Shown here: positions 1 to 8,820 of the stretch, one piece after another
Position numbering within the stretch: the first letter of the stretch is position 1
How the letters are laid out: every line of letters starts with the position of its first letter
Assembly: GCA_947385375.1 (NCBI GenBank)
Contig: CANDKR010000004.1
Span: 62,001 to 126,000, forward strand
Reading direction: 5' to 3'
Source of the DNA: an uncultured Clostridia bacterium
GTDB lineage: Bacteria; Bacillota; Clostridia; TANB77; CAG-508
Length of the DNA: 64,000 nucleotides
Notes under the pieces: generated by a model
The model's database searches: none
The model's input: the letters and a program-made list of their open reading frames with translations, nothing else
What the model was told of the DNA's origin: nothing
Made by a program: the position numbers and the translations under genes

Positions 1-59
1 ATGCCAGATTATTGAAATAAATTATACTTATTATAACAGCATACTTTGTGAAATGCAAT

Positions 60-87
60 AAAAAAAGAGAATTTTTTCAAATTCTCT
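60..87 (-). terminator. Rho-independent terminator of the G5/3D protein gene
   Basis: A perfect 9-bp stem (arms 66-74 and 79-87) with a 4-base loop is followed on the minus strand by a run of seven U. It lies just after the stop at 97. Bases 1-59 beyond it show no feature that can be supported. Confidence 0.85.
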
Positions 88-96
88 TCTTCTCTA

Positions 97-1080
97 TTAG
101 TTATATATATAACATTCTAAGTTTCTTCTACCAAATTGTGTACATTCAGATACTGAGTCAAAGTAAATATCAATTCTATTATTTGATATTGCTCCACCTC
201 TATCTTGTACTACAAACCATCCACCATTTGGGCTACTAGCAAAATATGGAATGTATACTACTGTTCCAATTGGATAAGCACTACCTGCTGCTACTGTGTA
301 GTAAGATTTTGCTGCTGCTCCTGATGATGTAATACCATATCCTGGACTACCTACTGGTTTACCGCAAGTTGAAGCTGTATATGCAGAAGCATTTAAAGTA
401 ACTGCTCTACCTTGTACTCCTTGTACACTTGCTGCAAGTACATCTGGTGCAATTGAAGTACTTCTAATAGCTGATCTTGAAGTTATCTTTGTAGATATTT
501 GTATAATCTTATCAACTGGTTCTTTAATGATTTCTTCAGAAATTACTACTCTTTCAATCTCAACTTCATCTTGGAATTTTGCTCTATATTTTATTTCTTT
601 TAAGCCGTTTTCGCCTTTTTGCAATACTCTATCTGTTGTTTCAGTTCCTTCTTTTGAAACATCTTTTGTTACAGTTTCAAAAGGAATTTCTACTTGCTCT
701 GTAATAATTTTCTCTGTTATTGTTACATATTTTCCTAGTATTTCTTCTGTTGAAACGCTTTGAACATCTTCTGCAACAACAACTTTGGCGTCTTTTGCTT
801 TGCTGATTATTATTTTTCTAGCGATATCAATATTAGACTCTAAATCAGGGTTAACTACTTCATCTGGAAGTAATATGATATGATTTTCATCTAATATATC
901 AGAAACTTTTACATTAGAGGTCATAACTGAAATTTCTGTATCATCTGCAAAAACAATTGTAATATTATTTATGTCAGATCTACCAGCTATAACTCCTACT
1001 GCAAATAAACAAATTAGAATAATACATACAAAAACAATCTTACGAATTATCTTTACAGATAATTTTTTGTCTGTTTTCAT
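97..1080 (-). CDS. YabE-like cell wall protein with DUF348, G5 and 3D domains
   Basis: This 327-aa protein is probably a secreted or membrane-tethered peptidoglycan-active enzyme of the Rpf/YabE type. It has a single N-terminal hydrophobic segment (about residues 10-32) serving as signal or anchor. A DUF348-like stretch follows at about 37-80, then a G5 domain at about 120-200. The C-terminal 3D domain (about 228-325) shows the three conserved aspartates in the context QDRGGAI..NRIDIYF. The 3D fold is related to the MltA lytic transglycosylase barrel, so cleavage of wall glycan is the likely activity, which is inferred. A consensus promoter lies 30 bp upstream and a good AAGGAGG precedes the ATG. 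The family is often linked to resuscitation and growth of spore-formers. Confidence 0.9.
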   Translation of the reverse strand: MKTDKKLSVKIIRKIVFVCIILICLFAVGVIAGRSDINNITIVFADDTEISVMTSNVKVSDILDENHIILLPDEVVNPDLESNIDIARKIIISKAKDAKVVVAEDVQSVSTEEILGKYVTITEKIITEQVEIPFETVTKDVSKEGTETTDRVLQKGENGLKEIKYRAKFQDEVEIERVVISEEIIKEPVDKIIQISTKITSRSAIRSTSIAPDVLAASVQGVQGRAVTLNASAYTASTCGKPVGSPGYGITSSGAAAKSYYTVAAGSAYPIGTVVYIPYFASSPNGGWFVVQDRGGAISNNRIDIYFDSVSECTQFGRRNLECYIYN

Positions 1081-1109
1081 AAAATGTACCTCCTTAAAGT
1101 TACGAACAC

Positions 1110-1138
1110 ATTATACTATTATTCCTGTTTTTTGTCAA
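1110..1138 (-). promoter_or_regulatory. Sigma-A promoter of the YabE-like gene
   Basis: On the minus strand a perfect TTGACA (1133-1138) is spaced 17 bp from a perfect TATAAT (1110-1115). It sits between the htpX stop and the start at 1080. Confidence 0.85.
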
Positions 1139-1146
1139 TTATGACT

Positions 1147-2040
1147 TTATTTTAATTTTTCTAATGCTTCGACTCTTTCATAAACGCTTGGATGCGTTGA
1201 AAACAGGCTACTTGCTTCTTTTTTTCTTTTGTTTTTAAAAGGATTTTCAATATACATAAAAGCATTGCTTCCACTTGCTACATCTAGTTCTGAGTCATCT
1301 TCAGAAATTTTTTTCAAGGCTGAAATCAATCCGTCAGGGTTTCTAGTAAAGGAAACTGCTGTTGCATCCGCTAAATACTCCCTTCTTCTTGAAACTGCAA
1401 GTTGTATTAAATTTGAAATAAGTGGTGATAAAATTAAAAGTATTGCACCAATTAATATTAAAATTCCTTGTCCTGAATTTGAATCATTATCACTACTTCT
1501 ATTTCTCCTAAAACTTGAACGATAAATCATATCAGATAATATAACTATGAAACCAGCCATTACACTAATTACTGCTGAAAGTCTTATATCATAATTCTTA
1601 ATATGTGAAAGTTCGTGTGCAACAACGCCTTCAAGTTCTCTATAATTTAGTTTTTCAATTAATCCAGTAGTTACACATATTACTGCATTTTTAGGGTTCC
1701 TACCTGTTGCAAAAGCATTAGGCTGAGGAGATTCTACAACATATAATCTTGGTTTATCTTCTAAACCAGAAGCAATCATTAAACCATCTAATATATTAGT
1801 AAGTTGCAAATCTTCTTCAGGTGTTGCAGGTCTAGCCTGCACTGAAGCTAGAACTACCTTATCACAATTATAATATGTTGCAATTGAAGAAATGATTGCA
1901 AAAATCATTGAAAAAATTATTGCTGATTCTCCATAACCACATAAATGACAAACTGCATATATAATTAGAGTAATCATTGTTGTAAATATTGCAACTATTA
2001 CACCTGTTTTTATTTTGTTATTTCTTATATCTTCGTACAT
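1147..2040 (-). CDS. htpX: Zinc metalloprotease HtpX
   Basis: HtpX is a membrane M48 metalloprotease that degrades misfolded membrane proteins. The 297-aa product has the zinc motif HELSH near residue 142. Two N-terminal hydrophobic segments lie at about 13-57 and two more at about 155-210. The downstream EYLADA motif supplies the third zinc ligand region. Length matches the family. The ATG at 2040 is preceded by AAGGAGAG at good spacing. It lies 51 bp after lemA on the same strand, a common pairing in Firmicutes, and is probably cotranscribed from the promoter in front of lemA. Confidence 0.95.
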   Translation of the reverse strand: MYEDIRNNKIKTGVIVAIFTTMITLIIYAVCHLCGYGESAIIFSMIFAIISSIATYYNCDKVVLASVQARPATPEEDLQLTNILDGLMIASGLEDKPRLYVVESPQPNAFATGRNPKNAVICVTTGLIEKLNYRELEGVVAHELSHIKNYDIRLSAVISVMAGFIVILSDMIYRSSFRRNRSSDNDSNSGQGILILIGAILLILSPLISNLIQLAVSRRREYLADATAVSFTRNPDGLISALKKISEDDSELDVASGSNAFMYIENPFKNKRKKEASSLFSTHPSVYERVEALEKLK

Positions 2041-2091
2041 AATGCTCTCCTTAAAAAAATGGAGCGAATACTATCTTTCGCCCCATACTTC

Positions 2092-2643
2092 TTATTTGTT
2101 AAAATCAACTTTTACATTTTGTCTTGCTTCACTAGAAGCTACTTCAAATAACTCTTCTGCTTTGAAGTTAAAGATAGAAGCAATAATGTTTGTTGGTATA
2201 GTTTGTATTTTTGTATTATACCTTGTAACACTATCATTATAGAATTGTCTTGCATAAGCAATCTTATCCTCTGTGCTTCTTAACTCTTCTTGTAATTCAG
2301 AAAAGTTTTTGCTAGCTTGTAAATCTGGATAATTTTCAGAAACAGACATAATTGTCTTTAATGCTCCTGTTAATTCTCCATCTAACTCTGCTTTTTTAGA
2401 AACTGTTGTAGCATTTGCCCAAGAAGTTCTAAGTTCTGTAACTTTTGTAAGAACACTCTCTTCATGTGCCATATAACCTTTAACTGTTTCTACTAAATTA
2501 GGTATTAAATCAAATCTTCTTTGTAATTGCACATCTATTTGGCTCCAAGCATTGTGAACTCTATTTCTTAAAGACACCAAACCATTGTAAATTAGTACAA
2601 ATACAACTAATATAACTAGTATTATTATAATAATTGGTCCCAT
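2092..2643 (-). CDS. lemA: LemA family protein
   Basis: LemA proteins are small membrane-anchored helical proteins of unclear role, often encoded next to htpX. This one has an N-terminal membrane helix (about residues 4-23), then the conserved [19 protein letters not shown] and [12 protein letters not shown] signatures of the family. I place the start at the ATG at 2643 (183 aa). A TTG three codons upstream is nearly fused to the GGAGG, whereas the ATG sits about 10 bases after it. A strong promoter (TTGCTT-16-TATAAT) is just upstream. Confidence 0.93.
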   Translation of the reverse strand: MGPIIIIILVILVVFVLIYNGLVSLRNRVHNAWSQIDVQLQRRFDLIPNLVETVKGYMAHEESVLTKVTELRTSWANATTVSKKAELDGELTGALKTIMSVSENYPDLQASKNFSELQEELRSTEDKIAYARQFYNDSVTRYNTKIQTIPTNIIASIFNFKAEELFEVASSEARQNVKVDFNK

Positions 2644-2675
2644 AATTTCCAATCCTCCATATTAAATTTGACTTC

Positions 2676-2703
2676 ATTATATCACATCGAAAAAAATAAG
2701 CAA
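2676..2703 (-). promoter_or_regulatory. Promoter of lemA-htpX
   Basis: Minus-strand TTGCTT (2698-2703), a 16-bp spacer and a perfect TATAAT (2676-2681) lie directly upstream of the lemA ribosome binding site. Confidence 0.7.
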
Positions 2704-2716
2704 GTATTTTACAAAT

Positions 2717-2747
2717 AAAAATAGAGGCTGGTTTTATCCAAGCCTCT
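2717..2747 (-). terminator. Terminator of the cohesin-like gene
   Basis: A stem of AGAGGCT(T)GG against CCAGCCTCT is followed by U5 and more U-rich sequence on the minus strand, just after the stop at 2754. Confidence 0.85.
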
Positions 2748-2753
2748 TTCTTA

Positions 2754-3917
2754 TTAAAATTCTTTATATTTTAAATATTTAATATAACTTACATATCCTA
2801 GTACTGCAAATACTACAACTGGTAACATTAGCATTCCTGCTCCAGCTTTAGGAATTTTATTTCCTGAAACTGTTGTATCATTTACATTTTTGTTAGAATT
2901 TACATTTTTATTTGTATTGTTAGTTGTATTATTTGTATTTTTATTAGTGTTTGTAGTGTTATTTACATTTTTGTTTTCATTTTTCTTGTCATCTTTTTTA
3001 TCATCATTATTATTTCCATTACCAGCTGTTGATTTTATCCATGACACTTCTGCTCTAGCTTTTCCAGTATTTCCGTCATCATCTGCAAATTCAAATATGT
3101 AATATCCATTTTTACTGAAAGTATAAGTCTTTTTTCCACTGTTATTTGTAACTGTTACACCATCATCTACTTTTAGAGTTGCTGTAACAGGTCCTGTTGT
3201 TTCACTAGTTGTACTATAACTTATTTCACCTTTTAACTCTTTTTTCTCTGGTTTGTTATCATCTGGTTTATTATTGTCATCTGTTTTGTTCTCGTCTGTC
3301 TTATTCTCATCTGGTTTTGGTGGCTCTTCTGTACTTGCATTTTTATCTAGAACTTCAAAGCTTAAGTTTGCTGAAAGATCAGTTACTTTATCTTTTAAAT
3401 CGCTTGCTGAAACTGCTGATGCTACTCTAAATTTTACAGCTTGTGTAGCTTGTGCAACAGTTGCATTATCTTTTACTTTAAAGTTTAAAGTCATAATATC
3501 GCAATTACCTTTGATATCTTTTCTTAAATCCATTATAAAGAAACAGTCATTATTTTCAATATTTTCTTTTTTAGTGTTGAAAACAACATCATAATCTGAG
3601 TCTGTATTTTGTGGATTAAAGACATAATCTAAATCACTTACTTTTTTTCCATCTGCTTTGATTTCAATTTTATCACCTTTTATCATACTTTCTGATATTG
3701 GCTCTAAAACATTTTCATCAACATTTATATAACCTTCTATTGAAGATACTGGTCCTGAGACATTATTTAATTTAACTGCAACTACTAAATCTGAACCTTG
3801 TTTTACTTTCTCACTTTCTGGAACTAAACTTAAGTCCATTGTAAGTGCAGCATATACATTTGTACATACTAATACAAATGCTATAAACACATATACTATT
3901 AATAATTTTCTCTTCAT
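2754..3917 (-). CDS. Membrane-anchored cohesin-like surface protein
   Basis: This 387-aa protein looks like a surface anchoring receptor. A signal peptide (about residues 1-24 from the chosen start) precedes a cohesin-like beta domain at about 27-185. Its clues are the VKQGSDLVVAVKLNNV opening, an alternation of strands, and NFKVKDNATVAQA near the end. An Asp/Lys/Glu/Pro-rich linker follows, then a second Ig-like domain (about 220-285), an Asn/Lys/Thr-rich stalk, and a C-terminal membrane helix with a basic tail. IPKAG just before the helix resembles, but does not match, an LPxTG sorting motif. I chose ATG 3917 because AGGAG lies 8-9 bases upstream; the in-frame GTG at 3962 has no such site. 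The gene next upstream encodes a dockerin-bearing protein, which supports a cohesin-dockerin partnership. Confidence 0.7.
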   Translation of the reverse strand: MKRKLLIVYVFIAFVLVCTNVYAALTMDLSLVPESEKVKQGSDLVVAVKLNNVSGPVSSIEGYINVDENVLEPISESMIKGDKIEIKADGKKVSDLDYVFNPQNTDSDYDVVFNTKKENIENNDCFFIMDLRKDIKGNCDIMTLNFKVKDNATVAQATQAVKFRVASAVSASDLKDKVTDLSANLSFEVLDKNASTEEPPKPDENKTDENKTDDNNKPDDNKPEKKELKGEISYSTTSETTGPVTATLKVDDGVTVTNNSGKKTYTFSKNGYYIFEFADDDGNTGKARAEVSWIKSTAGNGNNNDDKKDDKKNENKNVNNTTNTNKNTNNTTNNTNKNVNSNKNVNDTTVSGNKIPKAGAGMLMLPVVVFAVLGYVSYIKYLKYKEF

Positions 3918-3997
3918 TAATTTTCTCCTATGATTGATATTTATACAAATTAAGAATATCACTAAACACTCTTAATTGCAATACCTTTTTTTGACAA

Positions 3998-4026
3998 ATT
4001 CTCATAAGGGAAATCCTTATGAGAAT
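3998..4026. repeat. Perfect 12-bp inverted repeat between the dockerin and cohesin genes
   Basis: Arms 3998-4009 and 4015-4026 are perfect complements around a 5-base loop. On the minus strand no U-tract follows, so it is not a standard terminator. It could act as an RNA processing or stability hairpin, or a partial terminator, between the two genes. Confidence 0.6.
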
Positions 4027-4045
4027 CTGCCTGGATTTTATTTAA

Positions 4046-7000
4046 TTATAGAATGTATCCGTCTATTTTTGCTCTATGGTATAATAGTAATCTTACGTCT
4101 ACTACTGTAACTTCATTATCTGCATCAATATCTGCTGCTGTTAAGAATGCTCCAGATAATGTTGTTAATTTAGCTCTGTAAGCTTTAATTAATGAACTAT
4201 CTGCTGCATCTGCAACTCCGTCTCCGTTTACATCACCTTTTACTATTAGCTCAAAAGTATCTACTACTTTTCCATCTTTTGATATAACTACTAAGTCACT
4301 TGTTGCAACTTTAGCTGTATCTGAAATTTTATTTCCATTTCTCTTAACTTCTGCTGTATATCCTTCTTCTGTTAGTAATTTTGTAATAAATGCTGATGTT
4401 ATTGTATCTGGTGAAATACCAAGTAACTCTGTTCCATCTTCTGAAACTGTATATCCATATTTTACTCCTGATGGAGTAGGTGGATTTGGTTTGTCTGGTT
4501 TATCTGGGTTGTCAGGGTTGTCAGGGTTATCAGGATCAACAGGTGGTGTAGGTGGATTTGGATTATCAGGTTCTTGTCCTTCTGGTAATTTTACTGTTAT
4601 TGCTAAGCTTCCAGATCTATTTGGATCTGTAACTGATGTTGCTGTTACTAATAATGCACCTGATGTTTCGTTATCTCCTACTGAAAGTACACCTTGATTT
4701 GAAATCTTTGTATTAACACTTGTATTTCCTGCTACTGTCCAAGTAACTGCTTGATCAGAGTCTTTTAAGTTTGAACCTTCAACTGTTGCTGATAAACTAA
4801 TTGCTTTTCCAGGTTCTACTTCTCCGCTTGTTGCTGTTACTGTTACAGCTGTTACAACTTTTTCAAGTTCTGGGTCTACTACTGCAACTACTTTAACTGC
4901 TTCTTTTCTTACATCTATTGCAGATGTAGCTTTAATTGTCAATGTTTCTGCTGTTTCGTTAGCACCTACAACTAAAAGTCCTGTATCTGAAATACCTGTA
5001 CCTGTACTTGTATTTCCTTCAACTTTCCAATTAACTTTTGTATCCTCTACATTGTTACCTTCAACTTTAGCTGTAAATTTTTGTGTGCTTCCTCTTGCAA
5101 CTGTTGTTATTTCTTCTTCAACAATTTTAACTGATAAGACACCCATTCTTCTTACAGAATAGTTAATTTTACATCTTGAATTAATACCCATTGAAGTTGT
5201 TATATCTTCTGGATAACCATTTTTTGCTATAACTGTTACTTCTGCTGTAAAGTCACCCTCTTCATATACTGGAATATATGCTACTCCTCCTGAAGCTTTA
5301 ATTGATCCTTTAGAACTTGTTGTACCAAAAGCTGTTCTTGTTGCATCTATGTACTCTAATTGAGCAAAGATTGGTGGTAATTCAAGTTCATATACTCTTA
5401 CACCTGCCTTAAATTCAATTGGATTTTCAAGGTTGATTTCTAGTTCTTGTCTACTTAAGTCTAAGTTTAAAGTATCTTCTCTTGCGAAGTATCTTGTTGG
5501 ATCTCCTCCAGATGTAATTTCAAAATCATTTATAATTCTTGTAATATCTGAATATCTATTTCCTGCTAAAATTAAGTCTTTTAATTTTGGCATTTTTCTT
5601 AATGATAAGTTAAATGATCCTTCTAATAAGTTGTCTGATACATCTAAGTATCTTATGTTTTCTAATACTTGTAATGGTGAGATATCATCAATAAAGTTAT
5701 AAGATAAATCTAATTTCTTTAGTGATGTCATTGATGCCCAATCTACACACTTAATATCTCCTGTTACAAAGTTATGTCCTGCATATAATTCTTTTAAATA
5801 TTTTAAATCTGTTAATGATACATCTTTTGTTGTAACTGTTCCATCTGGAGCAGTTATTATCATTTTTGTAGGTCCTAAAGATTCGATTTCATTATTTCTA
5901 ATATCAATTTTCTTTAGTGCTGGTAGTGTAATATATTTTTCTGTCTCATCTACTACTGTAAATTTATTTGCTAAACTCATCAATTGTGTAAAGAAGAATG
6001 CACCTTTAGTACTTTCTTTTCCACCTTGCATTACCTCTGTAAAGTAAATTTCTGATGGGTAATCACCTGCTGGTGATGTAGCTTTTGTTTCTTTAACTTT
6101 TAATTCTCTTACTGGGTAGTAAGCGCCTTCACATTTAAAGAAATCTGAGTCATTATAAACTAATTTTTCTTCAATGTATTTTAAGAATATGTTATTTAAT
6201 GTTGAATTATATCTTGTTGAACCTTCATCATCTCTTACTTTATGGAAAATTGCTTCAGCTAATTCTGAGTCAATTCCTTCATATTGATAATTTTCAACTA
6301 ATTTTTCTAAATAATCTGCTGCATAACAAGCTGTTGCTCCTGTATCTTTGTTCATTCTTTCTAGTAAACAGTAATTAGCTGCTCCACTATATAAACCAAT
6401 TTCGATAAATGTTTCATTTATGTTTACCCAAGTTGATCTTGAAACATCGTCTTCGTCAAACATTTTAACTAATTCATTTAATGCATAAGAAACTGGATAT
6501 TCTTGTTCATCTGATAAAGATAAACCAAATGCTTTAACAATTAATTCTTTTTCAAATTCTGATAAAGCACCTGCTTTTTCATAATTTGTTATTCTTGAAG
6601 CTTGTTCTTTTGCAATTCCTTTAGCTCCATCTTTTGTAGAGCTTTTATCTTTGTATTCTAAATACTCTTCTTCTGTTTGATAATTTAATGTTGGTACTAA
6701 AATTGATACCAATTTGTATTCTTTATTGAATACTCTATACATATTTGAAAGTCTTGTATATAGTGTGCTTAAATTAGAATTTAATCCATCTTGAGGATCT
6801 CCTAATGATTTTTCAAATTCTCCCATTAAGCCATTATCTTCAGCATTTTCTGGATCTCCATAAATTGCTTTTATAGCACTTTGAATAGCTTTTATAGCAT
6901 TTGTATATTCTGATGATGCTGTATCTGTTATTGTTGCTATAATATCCATTTGTTCTTTAATTTTCTTAACATTGTCTTCTATTGATTTCTTTGTTGTAAG

Positions 7001-8575
7001 TATTTTATTATAAGCTGCTGTTATCTTAGTTTTAGTTGAAGCCATAGCTGCTTTTCTCTCATTAAATAATTCTCTTAAAGAACTGTCTTTTGATTGTTTA
7101 TTAGCATCTAAAGCATAAATATATGCTAAGCTATTAATATAGTTGAATGAAACATTTAAGTTTGATTCTAATCCAACAAAATGCTCAATTCCTGATAAAT
7201 TACGTATTTGTTTGTCGTTCAATATCAAAGAAGTGATTTTATTTACTATATCTAAATCAGTTATTACAAATGCTTGAGCTTCATCCCAAGCGTCAACATA
7301 TAAATTACGGCAATCTGCATTTATATGTGGTACTTTTACTCTACGTTTATATGTAACATTTCCATCTTCATCTATAATTTCGTCTGTAACAACATCATAA
7401 TCAACTAAATAGCTTTCACTTGTTCTTAAATCATAAATGTATCCACTTCCTCTTGAACCTGTGAAATCTGATAATTCATATAAGTCATTACCATTTATAG
7501 ATAATATTGTTTTTCCACCTTGTGCTCTGTAATCACATAAATCATAAGCAAGTTCTCCACCGCTTGATGTTCCATATCTATAACTTAATAAATCAGTATT
7601 TATTTCTTGGTTTTTAATTAATTGTTCTTTAATAGCTGTATATAATCTATTATCTTTTATGATAATACCATCTGATACATCTGTATGAACAACATAGTAT
7701 AAAGTAAATATACTATCTTTTAATATGTTCTCAGAAGATGGGTTTGGATTATATGAACCATTATTTCTATCTTCTATTTTAATAGATAACTTAATTAAAC
7801 CTTGAAGTGCTGTATAAGAGCCTCCTGATTCTAAACCAACTTGAATTTTAAATGTATTATCTTCTGCTGTAACTGGGTTTGGAACACTAGCACCTACTAT
7901 ATATGGTGCTAAATATGATGCACTTGATGGCTTACTTTCATTTACAAACCAATCAGCTTTTAAGTAACCTTTATTTGTGATTTCTCCTTTTTTAACAATA
8001 CCAGCCATTTGTAAAATTTGTGGTAAAGTGTAAGTTACTGTTAATAGTTCTTCTTTAGCATCTGTTTCAACGTCAACTACCATAGTAGCTGTTTGGCTAC
8101 TTAAGTTTACTGCGTTTGAATCTTTTTCTAATAAAGTAGTAACTAATCCTTCGATAGCACTTACATCTGTTATATTATTTGAAGAAAGATCAAGGTATTC
8201 TAAGTTCGCAAAACCATTTAATACTTCCAAGTTACTATGCTCTGTTAATTGGTTAGCAGAGATAATTAAGCTTTTTACATTAGTAAAAGCATCAATACCT
8301 GTAATATCATTTATTCCTTTCTCTTTTAATGATAACTCTTCAATACCTGCTATAACATCTTGAGATATTATAATTGTATGATCAATATCGTCATACTTAG
8401 CCTCTATTCCTTCTTCTTGGAAATAGGCTTTTAACCCTTTATAAAGGGGTGTATTGAAGGTTAATTCTGCAATTGTGTTTTCGACATCGTCAGCAGCATA
8501 TCCAATAATTGGAAGAAAACTGCTAAGTAGCATTATTGCAACTAATGCCACCACGATTAGTGTTTTCCTTCTCAT
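4046..8575 (-). CDS. Large secreted leucine-rich-repeat protein with Ig-like domains and C-terminal type I dockerin
   Basis: The 1509-aa product has a signal peptide (residues 1-28, ending YAA). LRR blocks lie at about 80-150, 450-490 and 900-1030 (for example LKKLDLSYNFIDDISPL and IRYLDVSDNLL). A helical, repeat-poor insert lies at about 490-860. Two Big_2-like Ig domains follow at about 1150-1350, then a Pro/Asp/Asn linker. The C-terminal 65 residues form a dockerin with two calcium loops, DVNGDGVADAAD and DIDADNEVTVVD, each with acidic ligands at positions 1, 3, 5 and 12. Dockerins bind cohesins, and the next gene encodes a membrane-anchored cohesin-like protein, so this protein may be held on the cell surface by that pairing (inference). 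AGGGAGG precedes the ATG. A promoter and the conserved surface element lie upstream. Confidence 0.85.
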   Translation of the reverse strand: MRRKTLIVVALVAIMLLSSFLPIIGYAADDVENTIAELTFNTPLYKGLKAYFQEEGIEAKYDDIDHTIIISQDVIAGIEELSLKEKGINDITGIDAFTNVKSLIISANQLTEHSNLEVLNGFANLEYLDLSSNNITDVSAIEGLVTTLLEKDSNAVNLSSQTATMVVDVETDAKEELLTVTYTLPQILQMAGIVKKGEITNKGYLKADWFVNESKPSSASYLAPYIVGASVPNPVTAEDNTFKIQVGLESGGSYTALQGLIKLSIKIEDRNNGSYNPNPSSENILKDSIFTLYYVVHTDVSDGIIIKDNRLYTAIKEQLIKNQEINTDLLSYRYGTSSGGELAYDLCDYRAQGGKTILSINGNDLYELSDFTGSRGSGYIYDLRTSESYLVDYDVVTDEIIDEDGNVTYKRRVKVPHINADCRNLYVDAWDEAQAFVITDLDIVNKITSLILNDKQIRNLSGIEHFVGLESNLNVSFNYINSLAYIYALDANKQSKDSSLRELFNERKAAMASTKTKITAAYNKILTTKKSIEDNVKKIKEQMDIIATITDTASSEYTNAIKAIQSAIKAIYGDPENAEDNGLMGEFEKSLGDPQDGLNSNLSTLYTRLSNMYRVFNKEYKLVSILVPTLNYQTEEEYLEYKDKSSTKDGAKGIAKEQASRITNYEKAGALSEFEKELIVKAFGLSLSDEQEYPVSYALNELVKMFDEDDVSRSTWVNINETFIEIGLYSGAANYCLLERMNKDTGATACYAADYLEKLVENYQYEGIDSELAEAIFHKVRDDEGSTRYNSTLNNIFLKYIEEKLVYNDSDFFKCEGAYYPVRELKVKETKATSPAGDYPSEIYFTEVMQGGKESTKGAFFFTQLMSLANKFTVVDETEKYITLPALKKIDIRNNEIESLGPTKMIITAPDGTVTTKDVSLTDLKYLKELYAGHNFVTGDIKCVDWASMTSLKKLDLSYNFIDDISPLQVLENIRYLDVSDNLLEGSFNLSLRKMPKLKDLILAGNRYSDITRIINDFEITSGGDPTRYFAREDTLNLDLSRQELEINLENPIEFKAGVRVYELELPPIFAQLEYIDATRTAFGTTSSKGSIKASGGVAYIPVYEEGDFTAEVTVIAKNGYPEDITTSMGINSRCKINYSVRRMGVLSVKIVEEEITTVARGSTQKFTAKVEGNNVEDTKVNWKVEGNTSTGTGISDTGLLVVGANETAETLTIKATSAIDVRKEAVKVVAVVDPELEKVVTAVTVTATSGEVEPGKAISLSATVEGSNLKDSDQAVTWTVAGNTSVNTKISNQGVLSVGDNETSGALLVTATSVTDPNRSGSLAITVKLPEGQEPDNPNPPTPPVDPDNPDNPDNPDKPDKPNPPTPSGVKYGYTVSEDGTELLGISPDTITSAFITKLLTEEGYTAEVKRNGNKISDTAKVATSDLVVISKDGKVVDTFELIVKGDVNGDGVADAADSSLIKAYRAKLTTLSGAFLTAADIDADNEVTVVDVRLLLYHRAKIDGYIL

Positions 8576-8611
8576 AAATAAAATCCTCCCTGAAACTATT
8601 TCATTAGTTAT

Positions 8612-8639
8612 ATGATAGCATTTTTGTTTTTTTTTGCAA
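8612..8639 (-). promoter_or_regulatory. Probable promoter of the LRR-dockerin gene
   Basis: Minus-strand TTGCAA (8634-8639), a 16-bp A-rich spacer and TATCAT (8612-8617) lie 37 bp upstream of the start codon. Confidence 0.55.
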
Positions 8640-8680
8640 TAGGTGATTTTTGGGCTTTTTAGAAATCATTAACAAATCCT

Positions 8681-8741
8681 TTACGGAAGCACCTTACAGC
8701 TTTTTTCATTTTTTTATATTAAGTTTTTGTTACATTTTTAG
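8681..8741 (-). promoter_or_regulatory. Conserved bipartite upstream element, copy A
   Basis: Plus-strand TTACGGAA (8681-8688), a 27-base gap, then a 26-base AT-rich block beginning ATATTAAGTTTTT (8716-8741). The same arrangement with 28-base gaps occurs at 27521-27582 and 42743-42804, always upstream of a giant surface-protein gene. Function unknown. Confidence 0.6.
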
Positions 8742-8783
8742 GGGTTTTATCCACTTTTTCTACGAAAATTGGGGATTGCGGGC

Positions 8784-8820
8784 AAAAAAATAAAGTAGAA
8801 ATTTTTAAAATTTTCTACTT
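8784..8820 (-). terminator. Terminator of the tatD operon
   Basis: Arms 8793-8801 and 8812-8820 form a 9-bp stem overlapping the tatD stop codon. On the minus strand it is followed by a U-rich run including seven U (8784-8790). Confidence 0.8.

Noticed and set aside
2643-2652. TTG start three codons upstream of the chosen lemA start
   Set aside because: It lies immediately after the GGAGG, too close to be used; the ATG at 2643 has correct spacing.
2820-2860. LPxTG sorting signal in the cohesin-like protein
   Set aside because: IPKAG lacks the Thr-Gly core and no sortase gene is in the window, so a plain membrane anchor is more likely.
3253-3594. Plus-strand open frames opposite the cohesin-like gene, and similar long frames opposite the giant genes
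   Set aside because: They are shadows of repetitive, low-complexity minus-strand coding; they lack ribosome binding sites and plausible proteins.
8681-8741. ECF sigma promoter reading of the TTCCGTAA motif (CGTA as -10)
   Set aside because: A TGAAA-type -35 at 16-17 bp fits only one of the three copies, so the shared element is reported as unexplained instead.
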